The notes below the pieces were generated by a model. That model ran no database searches, was not told the origin of the DNA, and saw only the letters and a program-made list of their open reading frames with translations. 64,000 nt of DNA from Nocardioides luteus (GTDB taxonomy: Bacteria > Actinomycetota > Actinomycetes > Propionibacteriales > Nocardioidaceae), in contig NZ_JZDQ02000025.1 in the NCBI RefSeq assembly GCF_000960475.2, positions 32,901 to 96,900 of the forward strand. Direction: 5' to 3'. Position numbers and translations under genes: made by a program. Below, one piece after another: positions 1-6,879 of the stretch (the stretch's first letter is position 1; each line of letters starts with the position of its first letter).

Positions 1-443
1 ATGCCGGAGAACTCGCGCGGCGGGGTCCAGGCCCCACGGGTGCCGCAGTTGGGGCAGGCCACGCTCTCGTTGATGTCGACCGAGTCGGGGTCGGCGATGC
101 CCTTCTTCTCCGCGTACTCCTCCTGGAGGTGGTCGAAGCGGAACCGCTTGTGGCAGCTCTGGCACTCGACCAGCGGGTCGTTGAAGGTCTCCACGTGGCC
201 GCTCGCCACCCAGGTCTGGCGGGGCAGGATGATGCTGGAGTCGAGGCCGACGACGTCGTCGCGCTGCTGCACCATCGCCTTCCACCACTGGCGCTTGATG
301 TTCTCCTTGAGCTCGACACCGAGGGGGCCGTAGTCCCAGGCACTCCGGGTGCCGCCGTAGATCTCGCCGCTGGGGAAGACGAATCCGCGCCGCTTGGCGA
401 GGGAGACGACGAGGTCAAGGGTCGATGCTGGCGGCTTTGCCAC
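1..443 (-). CDS. glyS: Glycyl-tRNA synthetase, N-terminal part (runs off the window edge)
   Basis: Class II glycyl-tRNA synthetase of the single-chain bacterial/eukaryotic type, which charges tRNA-Gly in the cytoplasm. Reading the minus strand from a GTG at 443 gives an open frame to the window edge, 147 codons. It starts VAKPPASTLDLVVSLAKRRG and carries the family's early motif GGTRSAWDYGPLGVELKENI. A zinc-binding pair follows, CQSCHKRF at about residues 90-97 and CPNCGTRG further on. The C-terminal catalytic motifs 2 and 3 and the anticodon-binding domain lie outside the window. In many actinobacteria glyS sits close to zur and uppS; here about 12 kb of other genes separates them. The GTG start is chosen because the homology begins immediately after it. 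Confidence 0.93.
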   Translation of the reverse strand, partial: MAKPPASTLDLVVSLAKRRGFVFPSGEIYGGTRSAWDYGPLGVELKENIKRQWWKAMVQQRDDVVGLDSSIILPRQTWVASGHVETFNDPLVECQSCHKRFRFDHLQEEYAEKKGIADPDSVDINESVACPNCGTRGAWTPPREFSG

Positions 444-591
444 GATGAATGCTCTCTGCTCGAGGTGAGCCCGGCCGGCTGCCGGGCCTGGTGTCGGATA
501 AATCGTATCCGTGGTGTCATCTTGTTATGTACGCCGCCCGCCGGGCCAATTCGCTCGGCGTTCCCGACCTGTGCCGATAACGTCGCTGGGC

Positions 592-1458
592 ATGGAGCCG
601 AACGCGCGTCGCCTGTGGAAGCTGCTCGAACCGATCCATGCGGTGGGTTACTTCTCACCCGAGCCGATCGCCCTGCTCAAGGAGGCCGGCTACCGCGGCT
701 ACTGGATGGGCTACTTCGCCGCCCGGTCCGCCCCGCTGGGGCCTGTTCCGGCCGAGGTCGTCCACGCGGTGTTCTACAACTTCGCCTTCCCGCACGTCTC
801 CCGCGCGCTCCCCGACGCGTGGGGGTTCGCGCCGCCGGAGGCCGCCCACGAGGCCCGGCGCTCCGGCTCCGTCGCCGCGCTCCGCCGTCAGCTGGGCGCG
901 CTCGCCGACTCCGACGACGTCGGGCGGGCCGCCTCGCTCGCCTCGCGGGCCGCCCTCGGCGCCCCGCTGGAGGGTCGGCCCCTGTACGCCGCGCTGCGCT
1001 CGCTCCCCCTCGGCGAGGACCCGCTGACCCTGCTGTGGGACGCGGCGACGCTGCTTCGCGAGCACCGTGGCGACGGCCATGTCGCCGCCCTGCTCACCGC
1101 CGCGATCGGTGGCCGCGAGTCCCACGTGTTCCACGCCCTCGCCACCGGCCTCTCCCCGTCGGTCTACGCCACCTCGCGCAACATCCACGAGACCGAGTGG
1201 GACTCCCTGGTCTCCGGGCTGCGCTCCCGCGGGCTCGTCACCGACGACGGCCGCTCCCTCACCGATGCCGGCCGGGAGACCAAGGCCGGGATCGAGTCGA
1301 CGACCGATGCGCTCGCGGCCACGGCGTACGCCGCGCTGGAGCCGGCCGAGGTCGAGGAGCTCATCACCCTGCTGCGGCCGCTGACCAAGGCCGTCGTCGC
1401 CTCCGGCGAGATCCCCGGCCAGTCGCCGATGGGCCTCAACCTCGACGACGTCGACTAA
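592..1458 (+). CDS. SCO6745-family protein (helical, winged-helix-like C-terminus)
   Basis: A 288-residue soluble protein of a family common in actinobacteria (SCO6745 type), with no established function. The ATG at 592 is preferred over upstream in-frame codons because the conserved text starts at once (MEPNARRLWKLLEPIHAVGY). Tryptophan- and aromatic-rich patches (GYWMGYFAARSAPLGPV, then VFYNFAFPHV) are typical of this family. The C-terminal third, about residues 190-250, reads like a winged helix (a helix then LVSGLRSRGLVTDDGRSLTD), so DNA or ligand binding is possible but unproven. It faces away from glyS across a 148-bp gap. The next small gene follows 29 bp downstream on the same strand and may be co-transcribed. 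Confidence 0.75.
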   Translation: MEPNARRLWKLLEPIHAVGYFSPEPIALLKEAGYRGYWMGYFAARSAPLGPVPAEVVHAVFYNFAFPHVSRALPDAWGFAPPEAAHEARRSGSVAALRRQLGALADSDDVGRAASLASRAALGAPLEGRPLYAALRSLPLGEDPLTLLWDAATLLREHRGDGHVAALLTAAIGGRESHVFHALATGLSPSVYATSRNIHETEWDSLVSGLRSRGLVTDDGRSLTDAGRETKAGIESTTDALAATAYAALEPAEVEELITLLRPLTKAVVASGEIPGQSPMGLNLDDVD

Positions 1459-1487
1459 CCCCGTTGCCGACCGGAGGTCGGGAGATC

Positions 1488-1832
1488 ATGCTGGGCACCA
1501 TGGCGATGCCAGACCTCGATCCCCGGCTCACCCCGATCCTCGACCTGGCCCCGGCCGCCGCGGCACGACCCGGCGTCGAGGTCGACGAGGAGACCCTGCG
1601 CGAGATCTTCGAGGAGGCCGCGATGCTGCTCGACCTCGGCAACGTCCTCGACGAGCTCGACGACCACGACTCCGGCAGCGTGGTCGCGGGCCTGTGCGCC
1701 GACCTGCTCGCCGCGGACCCTGCCGCCAGCATCCGCGCTCATGCGGAGCTCGCCCTCGCCGACGATTCGCTGCACGACCGCGAGGCCGCCGCGGTCGCCT
1801 ACCGGATGGCCGCCCACGCCCTGCGTCTCTGA
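1488..1832 (+). CDS. Small acidic protein of unknown function
   Basis: A 114-residue protein, not recognised. The ATG at 1488 follows a purine-rich stretch (GGAGG at 1474-1478, then GGAG at 1481-1484), a credible ribosome binding site. Third codon positions are almost all G or C, as in neighbouring genes, which supports coding. The protein is very acidic and helical (runs such as EVDEETLREIFEEAAMLLDL and VLDELDDHDSG), with no membrane segment, signal or cysteine motif. The C-terminal half, alanine-rich with regularly spaced helices (AAVAYRMAAHALRL), could be a small tetratricopeptide-like bundle. It lies 29 bp after the SCO6745-type gene on the same strand, so a shared transcript is likely. 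Confidence 0.6.
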   Translation: MLGTMAMPDLDPRLTPILDLAPAAAARPGVEVDEETLREIFEEAAMLLDLGNVLDELDDHDSGSVVAGLCADLLAADPAASIRAHAELALADDSLHDREAAAVAYRMAAHALRL

Positions 1833-1952
1833 GCGCCCCCGCCAACCCTGCCAGAACCGCGCACATGCAGGGTTCTGCCTTCCCGTCCGTGGATTCGGCG
1901 CGCAACTTGTCCGCATGTGCACGGTTGTTGCGCCCGGTCGGGCGGAGCGCGC
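1833..1952. terminator. Intergenic gap with inverted repeats between convergent genes
   Basis: A 120-bp non-coding gap between genes that converge. It holds several inverted repeats: AACCCTGC (from about 1844) with GCAGGGTT (1867-1874), GCACATGC (1861-1868) with GCATGTGC (1913-1920), and CGCAAC (1901-1906) with GTTGCG (1927-1932). These can fold into alternative hairpins, consistent with a two-way, U-tract-poor terminator as is common in high-GC actinobacteria. No promoter-like or coding signal was seen. Confidence 0.45.
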
Positions 1953-2642
1953 CTAGCCGACGAGCGAGCGGCGCGCGGCGTACTGCTCCAGGGCGTCGGC
2001 GAAGTCGGCTTCGGTGAAGTCGGGCCAGAGCTTCTCGCTGACGACGATCTCGGCGTGGGAGGTCTGCCAGGGGAAGAAGCCGGAGAGGCGCTGCTCGCCG
2101 CTGGTGCGGATGACGAGGTCGATCTCCTTGACCGGGCCGCCGGGGAGCGCGGCGGTGATGGCCTGCTCGTCGATCTCGGTGGCGCCGCCGGCGATCGCGC
2201 GGCGGACGCCTTCGACGATGTCGCCGTGCGGGTCGTAGCCGATCGCCATCGTCAGGTGTGCCGGACGGTCGGCGGTCTCCCGCTCGGCGGCGCGCAGCGC
2301 CTCGGCCGCGTCGTCGGGCAGCAGGGAGAGATCGCCGGAGACGTGGAGGGCCCAGCGGTCGCTGCGTACGACGGTCTGCGGGAGCTTCTCGGCGAGGATG
2401 CCGAAGAGGTGGTCGACCTGCGACCTCGGGCGCTTGCGGATGTTGTCGGCGGAGAGGACGTAGGAGGTGAGGTGGTCGATCCGCCACCGGGTGCACCACC
2501 TCAGCAGGTCCTCGACGTGGTCGGCACCGGCGTCGTGCCCGGCGCCGGGGTCCGCGAAGCCGGCCTTCTTCGCCCAGCGGCGGTTGCCGTCCATGACGAC
2601 GCCGACATGGGTCGGCAGCAGCTGGGGCCGCAGGCGGGCCAT
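1953..2642 (-). CDS. Divergent short-form cis-prenyltransferase (UppS family paralogue)
   Basis: Isoprenyl diphosphate synthase of the UppS superfamily, 229 residues. The P-loop with the catalytic Asp is intact (HVGVVMDGNRRWA, Asp18). So is the late IPP-binding block (DLVIRTSGEQRLSGFFPWQT, then LWPDF). The usual NYGGRxEI segment is replaced by GYDPHGDIV, so this is not the standard undecaprenyl synthase. A conventional 262-residue UppS is encoded at 13227-14015. By analogy with mycobacteria, which have a short-chain Z-FPP synthase beside a long-chain enzyme, this copy may make a shorter or different cis-prenyl chain (inference). Its ATG overlaps the stop of the upstream GrpB-family gene (TGATG), indicating translational coupling. 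Confidence 0.85.
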   Translation of the reverse strand: MARLRPQLLPTHVGVVMDGNRRWAKKAGFADPGAGHDAGADHVEDLLRWCTRWRIDHLTSYVLSADNIRKRPRSQVDHLFGILAEKLPQTVVRSDRWALHVSGDLSLLPDDAAEALRAAERETADRPAHLTMAIGYDPHGDIVEGVRRAIAGGATEIDEQAITAALPGGPVKEIDLVIRTSGEQRLSGFFPWQTSHAEIVVSEKLWPDFTEADFADALEQYAARRSLVG

Positions 2643-3187
2643 CAGCGGCTCGGGTCGTTGAGGGAGAGGATCTGGCGGCGCTCGGCGTCGGTGAGGTCGG
2701 CGACGGCGAGGATCTTCTGGAGGACGTCGGACTTGCGTGCGATGTAGGTGTCGATGTCCATGTCCGGGTCGGCGGCCAGCGCCAGCTTCACGGCGGCGTA
2801 CTCGTCACGGAGGTCGTCCCGGCGGCGCAGGACCTCGCGGACGGCGAGGTGGTTGCGTACGTTGAGCGTGCCCGCGGCGCAGACGTAGACGTGGCGCGCC
2901 GGATCGTCGTCGGGGGCGAAGAAGGCCTCGCGGCCGGCGACGCCGAGGTCACCGCGGTGCCGGTAGCCGATGCGTACGAGCGCCTTGACCGCGGCCGGCA
3001 CGTCCTCCGGCGCGACGATCACGTCGATGTCGAGGATGGGTTTGGCCGCGAGGCCGGGGACCGACGTCGAGCCGACATGCTCGACACTCGCGTCGGGGCC
3101 GTCGGCCAGAGCCTCCCTCAAGGTCTCGGCGACCTCCTCGAACCGGATCGGCCAACTCGGGTCGTACGCCCTCACCTCGATGCTCAC
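2642..3187 (-). CDS. GrpB-family protein (nucleotidyltransferase fold)
   Basis: A GrpB/UPF0157-family protein of 181 residues. The GTG at 3187 is chosen because the family text starts right there (VSIEVRAYDPSWPIRFEEV); the open frame upstream is Arg/Ser/Pro-rich noise. The core motif VEHVGSTSVPGLAAKPILDI at about residues 40-59 contains the G-S-T-S and D-x-D pattern of the nucleotidyltransferase-like fold. The family's substrate is unknown, although some members are annotated as dephospho-CoA kinase-associated. The C-terminus (ARKSDVLQKILAVADLTDAE) is helical. It is first in a two-gene unit with the divergent prenyltransferase, with the stop and start codons overlapping. Confidence 0.85.
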   Translation of the reverse strand: MSIEVRAYDPSWPIRFEEVAETLREALADGPDASVEHVGSTSVPGLAAKPILDIDVIVAPEDVPAAVKALVRIGYRHRGDLGVAGREAFFAPDDDPARHVYVCAAGTLNVRNHLAVREVLRRRDDLRDEYAAVKLALAADPDMDIDTYIARKSDVLQKILAVADLTDAERRQILSLNDPSR

Positions 3188-3212
3188 AGGAACCAGAGTC
3201 TCGCAGGTCTGC

Positions 3213-3671
3213 TCAGGCTTCGACGGCAATACGCCGAAGGCCGGTGACCTTGCCGGCGACGGCGTCGGAGAGCGTGAGGACGAGCGCGGCCGGGGTCGCG
3301 GCGCCGACCAGGACCGCGGCGGTGACCGCCGGGCTCCCGGACAGGTCGAAGAGGAGCCAGGCCAGCCAGACGGCTCCGCCGGTGAGGAGCACGAGGATCG
3401 CGGCGCCGGCGAGGAGGCCCTTGGTGCCGCCCACGACCCGCGCCGCGAGCGCTGCGGGCGCCGCGATGGCCACGCAGAGCGCCCCGACGGCAGCACCGAG
3501 GACGACGAGCACCGGTCCCGCGAACGGCCCGCCCATCCCCTGGTCGCCGGCCACCGAGGCGACGAGGAGGCCGAGGTAGGCCAACCCCGCGAGCACCGGA
3601 TAGGCGAGCCCGACGAGCACCATGGTGACGAGGAAGGATGCGGTGCGAACGGCGATCACGGGCAGACTCAT
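3213..3671 (-). CDS. Small integral membrane protein, four predicted helices
   Basis: A 152-residue hydrophobic protein, not recognised. The ATG at 3671 (MSLPVIAVRTASFLVTMVLV) is preferred because the longer open frame upstream encodes an Arg/Ala-rich stretch unlike protein. Four hydrophobic segments can be counted: about residues 8-30, 44-66, 80-98 and 110-130. Loops are short and glycine/alanine-rich, and no catalytic or ligand motif is visible. It ends 26 bp upstream of the GrpB-family start on the same strand and could be co-transcribed, but nothing indicates a joint function. Confidence 0.6.
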   Translation of the reverse strand: MSLPVIAVRTASFLVTMVLVGLAYPVLAGLAYLGLLVASVAGDQGMGGPFAGPVLVVLGAAVGALCVAIAAPAALAARVVGGTKGLLAGAAILVLLTGGAVWLAWLLFDLSGSPAVTAAVLVGAATPAALVLTLSDAVAGKVTGLRRIAVEA

Positions 3672-3750
3672 GCGCCCATGATGCCCGGCACCTCTGCACG
3701 CCGCCGCGGGTGTCGGCCCTTCGTCGACGAACCGAGCGTCGGCCGACCGG

Positions 3751-4326
3751 TCAGCGGTCGGCAGCGCGCGCCTCGACCTGCGCGAGGCGGGGGTCGCGAA
3801 GACCGACGGCGTCATGCGCCCAGAACGCCTCGCAGTAGACCAGCGCGCCGGTCATCCAGGTCTCGTACGCAGGCAGCCTGGCCACCTGGAACGCCGGCCC
3901 CGGGATGCGGACCGACGGGGCGGTGAAGCCGAGCGGCGTCGCCGCCGAGAAGCCGCGGGAGCCGTAGTAGTCCCACCCTCCCTCGAGGAAGACCGCCGGA
4001 GCCTCGAGGCGCTCCGCCTCGGCGAGCGCCGCCGCGACCAGCGCCGTGCCGATCCCGACCCGCTGGCGGTCGGGACGCACCGAGAGCGGGCTCAGCACGA
4101 GCACCTCGACGAGCCGTTCGCGCGCGTCCACCCACGAGCGCGACAACGCGACGTGGCCCACGACGTCGCCGTCTGCGACCGCGACCAGGCTCGCCCGCAT
4201 CGCACCGGAGCCGGCCAGGGCACGCAGCAGTCCCACGACCCGTCCGTCGGGCTGCTCCCCGAAGGCGCCGGCAGCGACAGCCTCGATCGCGCTCCGGTCG
4301 GCAGCGAGGGCGGCTCGGATCTCCAC
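3751..4326 (-). CDS. GNAT-family N-acetyltransferase (YhbS-like)
   Basis: A 191-residue GNAT acetyltransferase that would transfer acetyl from acetyl-CoA to an unknown amine. The GTG at 4326 has a strong GGAGGG ribosome binding site a few bases upstream and starts the family text (VEIRAALAADRSAIEAV). The acetyl-CoA-binding motif A reads LSVRPDRQRVGIGTALV at about residues 84-100 (R-Q-R-x-G-I-G). The next strand and helix (VFLEGGWDYYGSRGFSAAT) match the YhbS subgroup. The C-terminal part ends with a mobile-looking tail. The start lies 16 bp after the stop of the upstream alpha/beta hydrolase gene, so the two are probably co-transcribed. Confidence 0.85.
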   Translation of the reverse strand: MEIRAALAADRSAIEAVAAGAFGEQPDGRVVGLLRALAGSGAMRASLVAVADGDVVGHVALSRSWVDARERLVEVLVLSPLSVRPDRQRVGIGTALVAAALAEAERLEAPAVFLEGGWDYYGSRGFSAATPLGFTAPSVRIPGPAFQVARLPAYETWMTGALVYCEAFWAHDAVGLRDPRLAQVEARAADR

Positions 4327-4342
4327 GGTCGTCCCTCCGCCG

Positions 4343-5578
4343 TCAGACCCGCCCGCGGACCATGCCGATGAGGCGGTCCAGGACCTCGTCGGGCGCGACG
4401 TGGACGCCGTTGTGGAGGTGGGCGTTGGTGATCCACGGCCGCAGCGTGGGGACGAGCTCGGCGGTGGCGAGGGAGTGCTCGCGCAGGACGTAGGGGTCGT
4501 CGTAGTAGACCGCCGCGGCGCACGGCACGTCGACGGCGGCGAGCGCATTCGGGTCGTAGAGGCGCGGCCACTCGCGCTCGGCGAGCAGGTCGGCCGCCTC
4601 GGCGAAGGGAGCCAGCAGCGGGTCCTCGCTCAGGTGCCACGGGAAGAGGTGCTCGGCCGTGAGCAGCGTGGGGTCCTCGTACGCCGCCGGCTGGACCCGC
4701 GCGGACGCCCAGCGCGTCGCCTGACCGTCGGCGTAGCAGGCCTCGTGGACGAGTACGTAGAGCGGCGAGTGTCCACTGAACGGCAGCAGCGAGGCGACCT
4801 CGTGCCCGAAGCCGAGGCCGGCCGGGTCGCGCTCGAGGAGGTAGTGGATCCGCTCGGAGCCACCCGTCATCCCGAGGAGGCTGCCGATGGAGCGCGCCTG
4901 GCGGGCGGAGAGCGGGCCGCCGTGCGGGAGCCGGATCTCGCCGGCGTCGCAGCGCTCGACCAGCGCTCGCATCCGGTCGCGATCGCCGGGGAAGCGGGCG
5001 TAATGGCGCTCGGTGAGCTCGATGGTGCGGGCGAAGGTCGCGGCGTAGACCTCGTCGACAGGCAGGCCGACCGGCGGCACTCCCCCGGTGAAGAGCACCT
5101 CGCGCAGCGACCCGGGGTGGGTCGAGAGGTAGCGCAGCGAGCAGAAGCCGCCGAAGGACTGCCCCAGCAGCGACCACCGCTCGATCCCCAGGTGGACGCG
5201 GAGGAGCTCGACGTCCTCGACGATCGAGTCCGCGCGGAAGTGGGCCAGGTGGTCGGCCTGCTCCTGCGGGCTCATCCCGGTCATCGCCGTCATCGGCGTC
5301 GACCGCCCGGTCCCCCGCTGGTCGAGGAGGATCACCCGGTAGTCCTGGAGCGCCCGCTCCAGCCACCCCGGCACCATCGGGAGGTCGATCGGCCGTGGGC
5401 TCTCCCCGCCGGGGCCGCCCTGGAGGAACAGCAGCGCGTCCCGGTCGTCGTGATCGCCCGGCCGGCGCACCTCGCGGGCGAAGACGGTCAGCGTCTCGGA
5501 CCCGCCGCCGAGATGGTCCAGCGGCACCTCGATCTCGTGCTCGATCAGGACCAGTCCGGGGATCGTCTCGATGCGCAC
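4343..5578 (-). CDS. Alpha/beta hydrolase, proline iminopeptidase-like (peptidase S33)
   Basis: A 411-residue S33-family hydrolase likely to release N-terminal proline or act as a related aminopeptidase in the cytoplasm; no signal peptide is seen. The oxyanion-hole strand reads FLQGGPGGESP at about residues 51-61. The nucleophile elbow is GQSFGG, with Ser141. The dipeptide DQRGTGRSTP at 86-95 is the standard S33 signature after strand 4. The catalytic His is probably in NAHLHNGVH near the C-terminus. Length and motif order match the larger actinobacterial proline iminopeptidases (about 400-430 residues), rather than the roughly 310-residue form. It is divergent from the biotin operon, whose promoter lies about 50 bp away. 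Confidence 0.85.
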   Translation of the reverse strand: MRIETIPGLVLIEHEIEVPLDHLGGGSETLTVFAREVRRPGDHDDRDALLFLQGGPGGESPRPIDLPMVPGWLERALQDYRVILLDQRGTGRSTPMTAMTGMSPQEQADHLAHFRADSIVEDVELLRVHLGIERWSLLGQSFGGFCSLRYLSTHPGSLREVLFTGGVPPVGLPVDEVYAATFARTIELTERHYARFPGDRDRMRALVERCDAGEIRLPHGGPLSARQARSIGSLLGMTGGSERIHYLLERDPAGLGFGHEVASLLPFSGHSPLYVLVHEACYADGQATRWASARVQPAAYEDPTLLTAEHLFPWHLSEDPLLAPFAEAADLLAEREWPRLYDPNALAAVDVPCAAAVYYDDPYVLREHSLATAELVPTLRPWITNAHLHNGVHVAPDEVLDRLIGMVRGRV

Positions 5579-5626
5579 GGGCCGATCCTAGTGCCGATTC
5601 CCCTACCCGTCCGATGGACGCCGGCG

Positions 5627-5655
5627 TTGCGGTAACGGCCGGTACAACCTAACCT
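5627..5655 (+). promoter_or_regulatory. Putative bioB promoter (-35/-10)
   Basis: A sigma-70-like promoter reads TTGCGG at 5627-5632, a 17-bp spacer, and TAACCT at 5650-5655. The -10 box touches the first BioQ-like operator, which is well placed for repression. Transcription would start near 5662 and give a leader of about 48 nt before bioB. Confidence 0.55.
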
Positions 5656-5682
5656 GAACGCCGTTCAGCTGAACGACGTTCA
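5655..5682. promoter_or_regulatory. Tandem BioQ-like operators upstream of bioB
   Basis: Two perfect copies of the pattern TGAAC-N3-GTTCA lie at 5655-5667 and 5670-5682, with centres 15 bp apart. This is the 13-bp motif described for BioQ, the TetR-type biotin repressor of corynebacteria and mycobacteria. The pair also forms a larger palindrome (ACCTGAACG at 5653, CGTTCAGGT ending at 5684). It overlaps the -10 region, so biotin-responsive repression of bioB-bioA-bioF-bioD is likely. No bioQ gene is in the window. Confidence 0.82.
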
Positions 5683-5709
5683 GGTAGCCATCCCGAGGAG
5701 ACGCCCCGC

Positions 5710-6879
5710 ATGACGACAGCCTTCGACCAGCTCGCCGACCGGATCCTGTCCGGCGGGGCCGCGACCGCCGAGGACGCGGTGGCGGTGCTGCGTACGCCCG
5801 ACACGGAGCTGATGAACGTCGTCGCCGCGGCGGGGCGGCTGCGCCGCGAGCACTTCGGCAACACCGTGAAGGTGAACTACCTGGTCAACCTGAAGTCGGG
5901 GCTGTGCCCGGAGAACTGCAACTACTGCAGCCAGGCGCTCGGGTCGCAGGCGCCGGTGCTGAAGTACTCCTGGCTCTCCAAGGACGAGACCCTCGAGCAG
6001 GCTGGCGCGGGCCTGCGCGGTGGCGCGACCCGGGTCTGCATGGTCTCCTCGGGCCGCGGACCCTCGGACCGCGACATCGACAAGGTCGTCGAGATGACCT
6101 CGGCCCTCAAGGATGCGCACGAGGGCGTCGAGGTGTGCGCCTGCCTCGGACTGCTCAAGGGCGGGCAGGCCGAGCGGCTCAAGGCGGCCGGGGTGGATGC
6201 GTACAACCACAACATCAACACCGCCGAGTCCCACCACGACAACATCGTCCAGACCCACACCTACGAGGACCGCGTCGACACCATCGGCAAGGCCAAGGAC
6301 GCCGGCCTCTCGCCGTGCTCCGGTCTGATCGCCGGCCTGGGCGAGACCGACGAGCAGCTCGTCGAGGCGCTCTTCGCACTCAAGGAGCTCGACGCCGACT
6401 CGATCCCGGTGAACTTCCTGATGCCGTTCGACGGGACGCCGTACGAGAACACCTGGGAGCTCTCCCCCGCCCGGTGCGTGAAGATCCTGGCGATGGCGCG
6501 CTTCGTCTGCCCCGACAAGGAGATCCGGATCGCCGGCGGCCGCGAGATGCACCTGCGCTCGCTGCAGGCCACCGCCCTCCACGTCGCCAACTCGATCTTC
6601 CTCGGCGACTACCTGACCTCCGAGGGCCAGGACGCGCTGGCCGACCTGGAGATGCTGCGCGACAACGGCTTCATCATCCTCGGCATGGACGAGACCGCCT
6701 TCGGTGAGCTGATCGAGGAGCACCGCGCCAAGGCCGCCGCCCGGGTCGCCGGTGGTTGTGGCAGCAGCTGCGGCGACGGCTGCGGCGGGGCCGCCGGGGC
6801 CTGCGGCGGTCACGACGAGCAGGAGCGCCCGGTGATCCGGCGCCGTGGAGCGGGGACCGATGTCGCTGCCAATGCTTGA
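5710..6879 (+). CDS. bioB: Biotin synthase with a cysteine-rich C-terminal tail
   Basis: Radical-SAM biotin synthase, 389 residues, inserting sulfur into dethiobiotin in the last step of biotin synthesis. The [4Fe-4S]/SAM motif is Cys66-x3-Cys70-x2-Cys73 (GLCPENCNYCSQ). The conserved cysteines and arginine expected to hold the second cluster are present (RVCMVSSG, VCACLG, IRIAGGRE). The protein is about 40 residues longer than E. coli BioB. The extra C-terminus has four cysteines at 350, 354, 358 and 365 (CX3CX3CX6C) in a glycine-rich setting, as if to bind another metal or cluster. The ribosome binding site is GAGGAG at 5695-5700. bioA starts inside its 3' end. Confidence 0.96.
   Translation: MTTAFDQLADRILSGGAATAEDAVAVLRTPDTELMNVVAAAGRLRREHFGNTVKVNYLVNLKSGLCPENCNYCSQALGSQAPVLKYSWLSKDETLEQAGAGLRGGATRVCMVSSGRGPSDRDIDKVVEMTSALKDAHEGVEVCACLGLLKGGQAERLKAAGVDAYNHNINTAESHHDNIVQTHTYEDRVDTIGKAKDAGLSPCSGLIAGLGETDEQLVEALFALKELDADSIPVNFLMPFDGTPYENTWELSPARCVKILAMARFVCPDKEIRIAGGREMHLRSLQATALHVANSIFLGDYLTSEGQDALADLEMLRDNGFIILGMDETAFGELIEEHRAKAAARVAGGCGSSCGDGCGGAAGACGGHDEQERPVIRRRGAGTDVAANA

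Noticed and set aside
129..1832. 567-codon ORF spanning the SCO6745-type gene
   Set aside because: Only the last 114 codons (from 1488) look like protein; the rest is the wrong frame of glyS and of the SCO6745-type gene.
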